DNA of 64,000 nucleotides, taken from Halorubrum xinjiangense (GTDB taxonomy: Archaea; Halobacteriota; Halobacteria; Halobacteriales; Haloferacaceae). The notes below the pieces were generated by a model that worked only from the letters and a program-made list of their open reading frames with translations, was not told the DNA's origin and made no database searches. Positions 21,036 to 30,173 of this stretch are shown piece by piece (the stretch's first letter is position 1; every line of letters starts with the position of its first letter). The position numbers and the translations under genes were made by a program. Location: positions 1-64,000 of the forward strand of contig NZ_FNBO01000014.1 of assembly GCF_900102375.1 (NCBI RefSeq), given 5' to 3'.

Positions 21036-24000
21036 ATGCGACTGCGTACCGCCCTTACGGAGCACGAACGTCGGCGCGGGGAGCGCTACCCGGCGGAGCA
21101 CTCGATGACCGCCGGCGCGTTCACCGGCGACGACGGCCGACTGGTCCACGTGGGGCCGGACGGGACCGTCCACGACTGTTCGTACTCCCTCTCTGAAGTC
21201 GGCGGCGCCGACCGGCTTCGGATGGGGATAACCGCCGGGCGCGGCGTCCGCTGGTTCGACGACCTCGAGACGACCCGCCAGCACTACGACGGCGACACGC
21301 CCCTCGTCGAGACGGAGTACGACGCCGGCCGCTACACCATCCACCAGTTCGACCTCGTCGTGAGCGACACCCACCTCACTCACGTCGAACTCCGCGGCTC
21401 GCCGCCGGCAGACGCCGAGCTCGTCGCCGCCTACGCGTTCTCGCCGGACATGGTCGAGGGCCGCGTCGGCAACATGGTCCACGACGGCGCCGGCCCCGAC
21501 GACGGCGGGGTCGTCGAGGTGTACCACCGGACCGAACACGACTTCCTCACCGCCTCCACCGGGCTCTCGAACGCCCACGGGCAGCGCCTGCGGACGATCC
21601 CGGAACTGCTCGGCGAGGCCGACGACGGCTTCCCGCACCGCGGCGAGATCGACCGCCGCGAGGACTCGCGGCTCACCCCGGACGTCGTCGTCCGCGCGCC
21701 CTTCGAGCGCGACGGGCGCACCGAGCGCGTCACGCTCGCCGGCCGCGCGGTCGTCGACCGCCGGGCGGCGCGCGACACCGGTGACGACGCGAAGGACGCG
21801 CTCACCGACGGGATCGACCGCCAGCGCCGCATCGAGACGGTCTCGAACATCGCGACCGCCTACCCCGACGCCGACGACCTCCGCGAGGCCGCGGACGGTC
21901 GCGGCCCGAATGTCCCCGAGGACGCTCCGCGTCGCTCGGTGATCGCGAGCGACCTCCGCGCGCTCGATCTGCTCACCGCGGAGTCCGGCGCGCGGATCGC
22001 GGCCCCGGAGTTCGACCCGTTCTACTCCACCTCCGGCGGCTACGGCTACACGTGGTTCCGCGACGAGGCGACGGTGTCGACCGCGCTGCTCGACGCGAGC
22101 GACGAGCTCGGCCTCGACGCCGACGAGGAGCTGCTCGCGGCCGCGAGCTTCTTCTGCCGGACGCAGGACGCAGACGGCTCGTGGCCGCACCGCGTGTGGG
22201 CCGACTCCGGGAAGGTCGCGCCCGGCTGGGCGAACGCCCGGATCGAGGGCGCGAACGCGACGCCGGGCCCCAACGACCAGCTCGACCAGCCTGCCACCGT
22301 CGTCGCCTTCCTCGCGACGCTGCGCCGCGAGGCCGACCTCCCCGCCGAGTGGCGCGACCGGATCGACGAGACGATCGCCGACGCCGTCGAGTTCCTCTTA
22401 GAAACGACCGAGGACGACGGGCTCCCCCGCCGCTGTCAGAACTGCTGGGAGAACGCGCTCGGCCGGTTCACCCACACCGGCGCCGAGTACCTCCGGGCGT
22501 TCGCCGCGGTCGCGCGCGCGCCGGTCGACGAGGACCTCCGCGCCGACGCCGCCGACGCCGCCGAGGCGGCGCTGTCCGGACTGGACGCACGGTGGAACCC
22601 CGACACGGAGCGGTTCCTCCAGCGCGCCAGCGACGAGAGCCGGGACGCCCGCGCCGACGCCAGCACCTTCGCGCTCGCGACCGCGGCCGCCGAGTACGCC
22701 GCCCTGCTCGACGACGAGTCCGAAGCGGGCGACGACGCGACCGCTGCCGCCGCGACCGGCGACGACGCGGCCGACGAGGACGCGGCGACGACCGACGGCT
22801 CCGGCCCCGCCGGCGTCGACTCCGTCGCGACGACCGAGTTCGACCGCTTCCTCGACCGCGTCAACACCCACGTCCGGCAGTCGATCGACGCGCTCCATCG
22901 CGAGACCTCTTCGGTGGAGGGGCTCGTCAGGTTCACCGGCGACGACTGGCGCACGGCCGAACAGGGCGCCGCGAAGGTGTGGTCCATCGCGACGCTGTGG
23001 GGCGCGACCGCCGCGGCGACGCTCGCGGGCGTCGTCGAGGAGCGCGGCGGGGCCGCGGGCCCGCTGTTCGCGGACGCGCGAGATCTCTATTCTCTCTGTG
23101 AACCCGACGGGCACTTCGTCAACGAGGCCGGGCTGTTCGCGGAGCAGGCGTTCGACGACGGCGACCTCGACAGCGCGACCCCCATCGGGTGGTCGCACGC
23201 CCTCCGGATCGACGCGACGGTGACGCTGGCGAGCCACGGGGAGCTCCCGGTCCCGCACGACCGCGAGACCGGCCCCGAAGCGGCGCCCCACTGGACGACC
23301 GGCCGGAAGTTCGGCGTCGGAACGCCCGCGGACTACGAGTCCGACGAGCCGGTGCCGGTGTGGTTCACGCTCACCGAGGGGGCGCTCACCGAGGCGCGAT
23401 TCCCCCGGATCGACGTGATGAACGTCCGGACGTTCGACTTCCTCGTCGCGGATCCCGACTCCGGCTACGCGATCCGCACGTTCGACGAGACGGGGCACGT
23501 CTCGGCGACGCAGACGGTCGAGCGGACGACGGAGCCGGCGGCCGACGACGCGCTCGCGTACGTCCAGACGATCCGCGAGACCGGCGACGGCCACGGCCAC
23601 AGCTGGACGCTCACCGTCGAGTACGCGGTCGACACCGACGGGACGGCGATCCTCGCCGACGTCCGCTTCGAGGGGAGCCGCGAGTACGACGTGTTCGCCC
23701 TGGTCGACACGACGATCACGAACGTCGGCACGAACGACCGCGGCGAACGCGTGGGCGACGCCGACGGCTACCACCTGATCGCGCGCAAAGACGACGACCG
23801 CGATGCGGGCAAGCTCGTCGACGACGACGGCGACCCCTTCGAGGTCGCGCTCGCGCTCGACAGCGCCGGCGGCTTCGACTGGGCGAGCGCGCTCGCGGCG
23901 GGCGGCTACGAGATCGACGCGCTGTTCGCCGAGGGAGAACGCGGCCCGGGGATCACGGAGGCGACCGGCAACGTCGTCCTCGCCGGACTCGTCGGGAGCG

Positions 24001-25790
24001 GGACCGCCGTCTCGGACACGGTCGCGCTCGGATTCGCCGAGAAGGGCGATACTGCGGCCGCACTCGGCGAGGCCCGCGGCGCCATCTCGCGTGGCTTCGA
24101 CGACGCCGCGAACGCGTACGCCGAGACGTGGCGGTCGTGGCTCGCCGACCGCGACCTCCCCGACTCGGTCGCGGACGACCCGGACCTCGCGGCACAGTAC
24201 CGCTTCGCGCTGATGACGCTGGCGGCCGTCGAGGACAAGGCCCACGACGGGGCGGGGATCGCGAGCCCCTCGGTGCCGTGGGGCGAAACGGAGTACGCCG
24301 CCGAGGACCGTGGCTACGGCTACAACTTCGTCTGGTCGCGCGACCTCTATCAGGTGTTCACGGCGCTGATAGAGATGGACGAGCTCGAGCGCGGCGCCGA
24401 CGCCTTAGCGTACCTGTACAACACCCAGCAGGACGCCGACGGGTTCCTCCCGCAGAACACCTACATCGACGGGCGGACCCGGTGGGGCGGCGAGCAGATG
24501 GACAACATCGGGTTCCCCTCGGTGATGGCGTGGCAGCTGTACGAGCGCGGCGTGACGCTCGACGACGCGGACTACACCTACGACCAGGTGGCCCGCTCGC
24601 TCGACTACATCGCCGAGAACGGCCCCGAGACCGCCCAGGAGCGCTGGGAGGAAGAGGCTGGCTACTCGCCGTCGAGCATCGCGGCCGAGATCGCCGGCCT
24701 CGTTTGTGGTGCGGCACTCGCCCTCGCGGAGGCCGACCGACGGGACGAGTCCGGCTCCGGGAGCGACGCCGCGGAATCGTCCGACTCGCTCCGCGCCGAC
24801 GCGCTCGCGTGGCTCGCGCTCGCGGACGACTGGACGGCGCGCGTCGAGGAGTGGTGCGCGACCGCGACCGGAACCGACCGCCACGGCCGGACCCCGTACT
24901 ACATCCGGATCACGGCCGACGGGAACCCCGACTCCGGCCGCCCGCGGACGATCGCCAACGACGGCCCGACGTACGACGAGCGGGAGATAATCGACGGCGG
25001 CTTCCTCGAACTCGTCCGGCTGGGGATCAAGCCCGCCGACGACCCCGTCGTCCGCAACTCCGTCTCGGTCGTCGACGACTCGATTCGCGTCGACACGCCT
25101 CACGGCGCCGCCTGGTACCGGTACGTCGGCGACGCGTACGGCGAGATAGCCGTCGGCGACCCCGGCGCGCCCTGGGCCGGCACGGGCGACGGCCGCGGGC
25201 GCCTCTGGCCCATCTTCACCGGCGAGCGCGGCGAGTACGAGCTGCGCGCCCGCGCCGACGGGCCGGACGCCTTCGGCGGCACCGACGAGGACGCGCTGGA
25301 ACCGGAGACGCTGCTGGAGACGATGGCCGGCTTCGGCAACTCCGGGCTAATGCTCCCCGAGCAGGTGTGGGACCGCGAACACCCGACGAAGTACGGCTGG
25401 GAGTTCGGCGAGGGCACCGGGGGCGCGACCCCCCTCGCGTGGTCGATGGCCGGCTTCGTCCGGCTGGCACACGGCGTCGACGCGGGCGAGCCGGTCGAGA
25501 CGCCGACCGCCGTTCGCGACCGCTACGTCGAGCGCGACCGCCCCGCAGGCCCCGACCTGACGGCCACCGCCGAGTTCGTCGAGGACTCGGTCGCCGTCGC
25601 CGGGGAGACGGACGCCGAGCGCGTGGCTGTCCACACGCGAAAGACCTCGCGGCTCGTGACGCCCGACGACGACGGCGCGTTCGAGGTGGACCTCGACGCC
25701 GACACGGACGCCGACACCGTCGTGGTCGCGGCCGCGACAGACGACGACTTCGAGGCCGCCGGCACCGCGGTCGAGCGGCTGCGCCTCTAG
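21036..25790 (+). CDS. Giant GH15 glucoamylase-type protein with two catalytic-like modules
   Basis: This is one 1,584-residue protein. Residues 1-300 form a beta-sandwich module. A GH15-like barrel follows (about 310-745), with YGYTWFRDEA and Glu472 in NCWEN as a possible acid. A Gly/Asp/Ala-rich linker (near 565-595) interrupts this barrel. A glucodextranase-like N domain starts near 750 (HWTTGRKFGVGTPADYES). A second GH15-like barrel follows (about 1040-1490), with FVWSRDLYQVF and TGERG, where Glu1397 is a likely base. A short Ig-like C domain ends the protein. Exo-hydrolysis of alpha-glucans to glucose is the expected activity. ATG 21036 lies about 27 bases after an AAGGCTTTTA box. It has no signal peptide. 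Confidence 0.9.
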   Translation: MRLRTALTEHERRRGERYPAEHSMTAGAFTGDDGRLVHVGPDGTVHDCSYSLSEVGGADRLRMGITAGRGVRWFDDLETTRQHYDGDTPLVETEYDAGRYTIHQFDLVVSDTHLTHVELRGSPPADAELVAAYAFSPDMVEGRVGNMVHDGAGPDDGGVVEVYHRTEHDFLTASTGLSNAHGQRLRTIPELLGEADDGFPHRGEIDRREDSRLTPDVVVRAPFERDGRTERVTLAGRAVVDRRAARDTGDDAKDALTDGIDRQRRIETVSNIATAYPDADDLREAADGRGPNVPEDAPRRSVIASDLRALDLLTAESGARIAAPEFDPFYSTSGGYGYTWFRDEATVSTALLDASDELGLDADEELLAAASFFCRTQDADGSWPHRVWADSGKVAPGWANARIEGANATPGPNDQLDQPATVVAFLATLRREADLPAEWRDRIDETIADAVEFLLETTEDDGLPRRCQNCWENALGRFTHTGAEYLRAFAAVARAPVDEDLRADAADAAEAALSGLDARWNPDTERFLQRASDESRDARADASTFALATAAAEYAALLDDESEAGDDATAAAATGDDAADEDAATTDGSGPAGVDSVATTEFDRFLDRVNTHVRQSIDALHRETSSVEGLVRFTGDDWRTAEQGAAKVWSIATLWGATAAATLAGVVEERGGAAGPLFADARDLYSLCEPDGHFVNEAGLFAEQAFDDGDLDSATPIGWSHALRIDATVTLASHGELPVPHDRETGPEAAPHWTTGRKFGVGTPADYESDEPVPVWFTLTEGALTEARFPRIDVMNVRTFDFLVADPDSGYAIRTFDETGHVSATQTVERTTEPAADDALAYVQTIRETGDGHGHSWTLTVEYAVDTDGTAILADVRFEGSREYDVFALVDTTITNVGTNDRGERVGDADGYHLIARKDDDRDAGKLVDDDGDPFEVALALDSAGGFDWASALAAGGYEIDALFAEGERGPGITEATGNVVLAGLVGSGTAVSDTVALGFAEKGDTAAALGEARGAISRGFDDAANAYAETWRSWLADRDLPDSVADDPDLAAQYRFALMTLAAVEDKAHDGAGIASPSVPWGETEYAAEDRGYGYNFVWSRDLYQVFTALIEMDELERGADALAYLYNTQQDADGFLPQNTYIDGRTRWGGEQMDNIGFPSVMAWQLYERGVTLDDADYTYDQVARSLDYIAENGPETAQERWEEEAGYSPSSIAAEIAGLVCGAALALAEADRRDESGSGSDAAESSDSLRADALAWLALADDWTARVEEWCATATGTDRHGRTPYYIRITADGNPDSGRPRTIANDGPTYDEREIIDGGFLELVRLGIKPADDPVVRNSVSVVDDSIRVDTPHGAAWYRYVGDAYGEIAVGDPGAPWAGTGDGRGRLWPIFTGERGEYELRARADGPDAFGGTDEDALEPETLLETMAGFGNSGLMLPEQVWDREHPTKYGWEFGEGTGGATPLAWSMAGFVRLAHGVDAGEPVETPTAVRDRYVERDRPAGPDLTATAEFVEDSVAVAGETDAERVAVHTRKTSRLVTPDDDGAFEVDLDADTDADTVVVAAATDDDFEAAGTAVERLRL

Positions 25791-25820
25791 CGCTGGCGTT
25801 CGGTTTCTTCCCGGCTCGCC

Positions 25821-26279
25821 TCACCCGAGTGCGACCACGTCGACTTCTCGGACGTCGCCGTCGACCTCGATTTCGACCGTCGAGCCGACGCGCTCTCGGA
25901 CGCGCTCGCGCCACCTCTCGACGGCCTCCGCGTGTCGCTCTCGGCGGGTTTCGAGGTCGGCGTCCGGATACTCGCTCGCGGTGTCGTCCGGCTCCGGGTA
26001 CGGCGGAACCTCCGCGACGAGGTCCCGGGGATCGACGTGGAGGGGTGCGGGCGCGTCGGCGGAATCGGCTGAGTCCCTTTCGCCGCCTTCGTCACTGCCC
26101 GCGTCGAGCGCGTGGAGGCGAGCGCGCATTCGTCCGGAGAAGGGCGGTGTCGCGCGGAGGACGACATCGCGGTCGCTCCGGAGGGTGGCCTCGAGGGCGT
26201 TCGCCACGTCCTCGCGGTGGACCGCGATCGACCGGATCCGGTCCGGTCCGGGGTCGCGACCGCGTTCCTCCTCAGTCAT
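25821..26279 (-). CDS. Haloarchaeal protein of unknown function, MutS2-linked
   Basis: The product has 152 residues. The first 45 residues look like a small alpha/beta unit (IRSIAVHREDVANALEATL, then DVVLRATPPF). The middle is acidic and probably disordered. The C-terminal third has a charged helix (ETRRERHAEAVERWRERV) and a final strand pair ending DVREVDVVALG. The start codon overlaps the MutS2 stop by 8 bases, so translation is probably coupled to it. I do not recognise the family. A role beside MutS2 in DNA maintenance is only suggested by the overlap. Confidence 0.75.
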   Translation of the reverse strand: MTEEERGRDPGPDRIRSIAVHREDVANALEATLRSDRDVVLRATPPFSGRMRARLHALDAGSDEGGERDSADSADAPAPLHVDPRDLVAEVPPYPEPDDTASEYPDADLETRRERHAEAVERWRERVRERVGSTVEIEVDGDVREVDVVALG

Positions 26280-28110
26280 CGTTCGCCGCCCACTCGGCGT
26301 CCGACAGCGTTCGCTGGACCGCCTCCTCGCCGACCGCGCCCGCGAGGTGCTCGAAGCCGGCGCGGACGCCGCGGTCGCCCGCGTTCGCGACCAGTCGCGA
26401 GACGATGAACTCCGGCGTCGACTTCCCGACCGTCTCAAACCGCGGCTGGTAGTCGACGCGGAGCTCCAAGTCGTTCGTCAGCCCCTCGGCGAAGATGCCG
26501 TCGATCCGGGCGGCGTCGGGCAGCGGACTCAGGTCCTCGGCGAGGTGCGTCACGTAGACGCCGAGCGCGCCGCGGTCGACGGTGAGCGTCACCAGCCCGT
26601 TCAGCAGGTCGGCGGCGCGCCCCGGCTCCGTGATCGCCTCGAACTCGTCGACGAGCATGAGCGTGCGGCCGTCCGCGACCAGCGGCGGGACGACGGACTT
26701 CAGCGTCGACTCCAGCACGCCGGCGTTGAACGAGGCGTGCCGGCGGTGGAAGACGATCCGGTCGAACGTCCCGACCTCGGCCGCCTCGGCGGGCACGGGC
26801 AGCCCCATCGACGCGAGCAGCGCCACCGCACAGAGGGTCTCCAAGAGCGTCGTCTTCCCGCCCGAGTTCGCCCCGGTGAGCACGCTCACGCGGTCGCCGG
26901 TCGGCGGCGCGTCCGCGCTCGCGACGCCCGCCTCGTCCGCGAGCGAGTGGGAACCGACGCCGTAGGAGACGGGCTGGACCTCCCCGCCGAGGAAGGGGTT
27001 CCGCGCTCCCCGCACCGCGATGCCGTCGTCGACGAGCGTCGGCCGGACGTGGCCGTTCTCGGCCGCGAACCGCCCGAGCGACAGGAGAAACGCGGCGTCG
27101 GAGGTCGCCGTCGCAGCGCGGGCGACGGTCGTGTCGCCGTCGCCCGCGGCGGTGCCGTCTTCGTCGGCCTCCGGTTCGTCTCCGAGCCGTTCGCGGATGT
27201 CCGCCGCGACGGCGGCCTCACGCTCCTCGACCGCCGCTTCGAGCTCGACGACGAGGTCACGGAGGGTTCCCGAGACGAAGTCGGCCGCGTCGAGCGCCTC
27301 GTCGGGCGCCGCGGCTCGCACCGTCGCCGGCTCAACCCCCGACTCGCGCGCGACGTGCTCTATCGTCGCTGCCTCCAGCGCCTCGAAGTCGCGGAGGCTC
27401 CCGTCGCGGACCGATTCGAGCACGTCGAACGCTGAGTCCGCGAGGTCGCGCGCGGCCGACAGGTGCTCGCGCAGCCGGTCCAGTTCGTCGTCGGCGCCCG
27501 TCGCGATCTCGATGTCGTCGCCGTCGAGCCCGCCGGCGGGGTCGATCGAGCCCCGCACGTCGGCGAGCGCGTCGGCCGCGTCGCGCAGGCGATCGCCGTC
27601 GAGCGCGCCGACGTCGGCGAAGGGGCCGTCCGTCAGCCCCGCCTTGCGGAGCACGACTGCGGTCTCGACCGCGGCGAGGTCGGAGCCGTCGGACTCGTCG
27701 TACCCGGCGAAGGCGTCCACCACGGCCTCGCGGTCCGCCTCGTCGAGGGCGGCCCACGCGTCGCGGGCGGCGACGACCCGATCCAGTCGCTCCTCGACGG
27801 CGTCGCGGTCGAGCAGCGGGGTCAACACCCGGATCCGGTCGGCCGCGTGCGCGGTCAGCGCCTCGCCGGCCGCGAGCGAGAGGAGGTCGTCGTACACCGA
27901 GCGTGCGTCCCCCGTCGCGAGGACGTCCATCCCGGCCTCGCCGTTCGCCCGGCGGAGGATGCGGGTCGCGCGGCCGCGGTGGAGACCGGCGTCGACGAGC
28001 GCTCGGACGTCGGCCGACTCGATCGCCTCGACCGCCCGCTCGGTCCCGAGGGCCTCGGCGAGCCGCTCGCTCGTCTTGGGCCCGATCCCCCAGTAGTCCT
28101 GGAGTCGCAT
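26272..28110 (-). CDS. mutS2: MutS2-like ATPase (MutS domain V)
   Basis: This 612-residue protein starts with a helix-hairpin-helix (DYWGIGPKTSERL). A helical core and clamp-like region of acidic helices follow, and then the MutS-type ATPase, with Walker A TGANSGGKTT near 410-419 and Walker B LMLVDEFE near 484-491. It lacks the mismatch-recognition domain of MutS1. The C-terminus has no clear Smr nuclease domain. Family knowledge suggests action on branched DNA or stalled translation complexes; the archaeal role is unsettled. It is followed by the 8-base-overlapping small gene at 25821. Confidence 0.88.
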   Translation of the reverse strand: MRLQDYWGIGPKTSERLAEALGTERAVEAIESADVRALVDAGLHRGRATRILRRANGEAGMDVLATGDARSVYDDLLSLAAGEALTAHAADRIRVLTPLLDRDAVEERLDRVVAARDAWAALDEADREAVVDAFAGYDESDGSDLAAVETAVVLRKAGLTDGPFADVGALDGDRLRDAADALADVRGSIDPAGGLDGDDIEIATGADDELDRLREHLSAARDLADSAFDVLESVRDGSLRDFEALEAATIEHVARESGVEPATVRAAAPDEALDAADFVSGTLRDLVVELEAAVEEREAAVAADIRERLGDEPEADEDGTAAGDGDTTVARAATATSDAAFLLSLGRFAAENGHVRPTLVDDGIAVRGARNPFLGGEVQPVSYGVGSHSLADEAGVASADAPPTGDRVSVLTGANSGGKTTLLETLCAVALLASMGLPVPAEAAEVGTFDRIVFHRRHASFNAGVLESTLKSVVPPLVADGRTLMLVDEFEAITEPGRAADLLNGLVTLTVDRGALGVYVTHLAEDLSPLPDAARIDGIFAEGLTNDLELRVDYQPRFETVGKSTPEFIVSRLVANAGDRGVRAGFEHLAGAVGEEAVQRTLSDAEWAANDD

Positions 28111-28238
28111 ACTCCGTGGTGTCGCCCCGGCGTCTTGGCGCTTTCGTCGCCCGCGCCGTCACTCCGATCCCCGACGGCCGCGTTCCCCTCGCTTCCGCCA
28201 CGGCAGCGTTCATTCCGCTCCGGGCCGTACCCGTCGCC

Positions 28239-28916
28239 ATGGCGACGGAAATCGCGGACGGCGTCTGGCGGTTCGACTGCCGCGGGGTCAACGCGTACCT
28301 CGTCTTCGATGACGTGCCGACCCTCGTCGACGCCGGGACGCCGTGGGACGAGGAGACGATCCGCCGCGGCCTCGACGAGGCCGGGGTCGGGGTCTCGGGG
28401 ATCGGTCGCGTCCTGATCACTCACTACGACCTCGACCACGTCGGGACGCTGGCGGCGCTGGCATCCGACCTCGACGCGCCGGTCTACGCCTACGGCTTCG
28501 ACGCGCAGCTGCTCCGGGGGGCTCGGCGGCCACCGTTCCGCAATCATAAGGGACTCATCCAGCGGCTCGGCGGCCGCCTCACGGAGCGGGCAGACCTCGA
28601 CGTGGTCGGCGTCCGCGACGGCGAGGCGATCGGGTCGTTCACGGCTTACCACACGCCCGGCCACACGCCGGGCCACGTCGCGTACGTTAGCGAGGAACTG
28701 GGCGTCGGGCTCCTCGGCGACCTCGTCTCCGAGTCCGACGGCGAACTGTCGCCCTCCGGCTGGCTGATAAGCTACGATACGGACGCGGTCGCGACGAGCG
28801 TGCGCGGGCTCGCGGCGCGCGCTCCGCCGTTCGAGGTCGCCTGCGTCGGGCACGGGGACCCGCTCGCGTCGGGCGGGAGCGAGGCGCTGGCCGCGCTCTC
28901 GGCGCGGGTCGGATAA
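28239..28916 (+). CDS. Metallo-beta-lactamase-fold hydrolase
   Basis: This is a 225-residue MBL-fold enzyme. The metal motif reads THYDLDHVG, with His62, Asp66 and His67. The usual second histidine of HxHxDH is Asp64 instead. The later ligands are present in HTPGHTPGHV and GDLVSE. It resembles glyoxalase II-like or general haloarchaeal MBL hydrolases of about 220 residues. The substrate is unknown. It is divergent from mutS2 with 128 bases between and has no signal peptide. Confidence 0.88.
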   Translation: MATEIADGVWRFDCRGVNAYLVFDDVPTLVDAGTPWDEETIRRGLDEAGVGVSGIGRVLITHYDLDHVGTLAALASDLDAPVYAYGFDAQLLRGARRPPFRNHKGLIQRLGGRLTERADLDVVGVRDGEAIGSFTAYHTPGHTPGHVAYVSEELGVGLLGDLVSESDGELSPSGWLISYDTDAVATSVRGLAARAPPFEVACVGHGDPLASGGSEALAALSARVG

Positions 28917-28932
28917 AAGTCGATCCGCTCGT

Positions 28933-30081
28933 CTACCGCGACTGCCGGTAGATGAGGTTCCGCTGGATGTCGTTGGCGCCCTCGTAGATCACCGGGATGC
29001 GCACGTCGCGGTAGACGCGGGCGATGCGGCGGTCGGTGAAGTTCGACCGGCCGCCGTGGAGTTTCATGCCCTTCTCGGCGCAGTCGGTGGCCACCTCGGT
29101 CGACTTCGTCTTCGCGAGCGCGGCCCAGTAGCCGGCGTCCTCGCCGTTTGCGACCTTTTCGCACGCGCGCCAGTTGAGCGCGCGCGCCGACTCGAACCCG
29201 ATCCGCATGTCCGAGATGGTGTGCTGGACGGCCTGGAAGTCGTCGATGGTGCGGCCGAACGCCTCGCGGTCGCTGATGAACGCCTCCGCCTCTTCGATGG
29301 CGGCGGCGGCGAGGCCGAGCCCGTGCCCGCCGACGATGACGCGCCCGTGGTTGAAGAAGTCCGCGAGGACGTAGAAGCCGCCGCCCTCGCTGCCGACGAC
29401 GTTCTCCTCGGGGACGAAGCAGTCCTCGAAGACGATGTGGCCCTGCTTGGACGCGCGCATCCCCATCTTCTCCGGGATGTGTTCCGCCTCGTAGCCGTCC
29501 GAGTCGGTCTCGACGATGAACAGCGTGTAGTTCGAGTAGCGGTCGTCGCTCTCGCCGGTCTTCGCGTAGACGGTGAGCCAGTCGGCCTCGACCGCGTTGC
29601 CGACCCAGTACTTCTCGCCGGTCAGCTCGTAGCCGCCCTCGACCTTCTCCGCCTTCGTCGTCATGCCCGCGAGGTCAGAGCCGGTCTGCGGCTCGGAGAC
29701 CGCGAGCCCCGAGATCTGCTCGTTCTCGGCGATCGGCCGGAGGTACTTCTCTTTCTGTTCCTCCGTCCCGTAATCCTCGACCATCTCCGCGCCGAAGCTG
29801 GCGAGCTGGAGCGTGAGCGCGATACCGGCGTCAGCGCGATAGAACTCCTCGGCGATGGCGAGCACCTGCGCGAGGTCGAACCCCTTGCCGCCGTACTCCT
29901 CGCCGATGTCCTGGGCGACGAGCCCGGCGTCCATCCCCGCTTCGAGGACCTCCCAGGGGTACTCGCCCGACTCGTAGTACGACTCGGCGTTCGGGGCGAT
30001 GTACTCGTCGGCGAACTCGCGGGCCTCTTGTTTGACGTCTCGCGCGTGCTCCGGCACGACGCTGTCGTCGAGTAACTCCAT
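28933..30081 (-). CDS. Acyl-CoA dehydrogenase
   Basis: The 382-residue flavoprotein shows the standard order: a helical N-domain, a beta-domain with LAVSEPQTGSDLAGM (FAD/acyl contact) and a C-terminal helical domain. The catalytic base Glu367 is in IYEGANDIQ. It oxidises an acyl-CoA to the 2-enoyl-CoA, passing electrons to ETF. Chain length cannot be predicted. The start at 30081 (MELLDDSVVPEH) was chosen over an upstream ATG, because the extra 14 residues are not family sequence. It lies 92 bases after the MenE-like gene on the same strand, but a metabolic link is not proven. Confidence 0.93.
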   Translation of the reverse strand: MELLDDSVVPEHARDVKQEAREFADEYIAPNAESYYESGEYPWEVLEAGMDAGLVAQDIGEEYGGKGFDLAQVLAIAEEFYRADAGIALTLQLASFGAEMVEDYGTEEQKEKYLRPIAENEQISGLAVSEPQTGSDLAGMTTKAEKVEGGYELTGEKYWVGNAVEADWLTVYAKTGESDDRYSNYTLFIVETDSDGYEAEHIPEKMGMRASKQGHIVFEDCFVPEENVVGSEGGGFYVLADFFNHGRVIVGGHGLGLAAAAIEEAEAFISDREAFGRTIDDFQAVQHTISDMRIGFESARALNWRACEKVANGEDAGYWAALAKTKSTEVATDCAEKGMKLHGGRSNFTDRRIARVYRDVRIPVIYEGANDIQRNLIYRQSR

Positions 30082-30173
30082 ACCGCCACTGCGGCCCCCG
30101 CGAACAAAACCTTCGTGGAACAACGAAGAACGCCGTGTGAGTTTACCCTCGTGGGCCGTGTCGGCTGTTCCTC

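Noticed and set aside
23189-26452. 1,087-residue plus-strand ORF over the GH15 gene
   Set aside because: It is an Arg-rich shadow in another frame of the GC-rich GH15 gene, has no family motifs and runs into the next minus-strand gene antisense.
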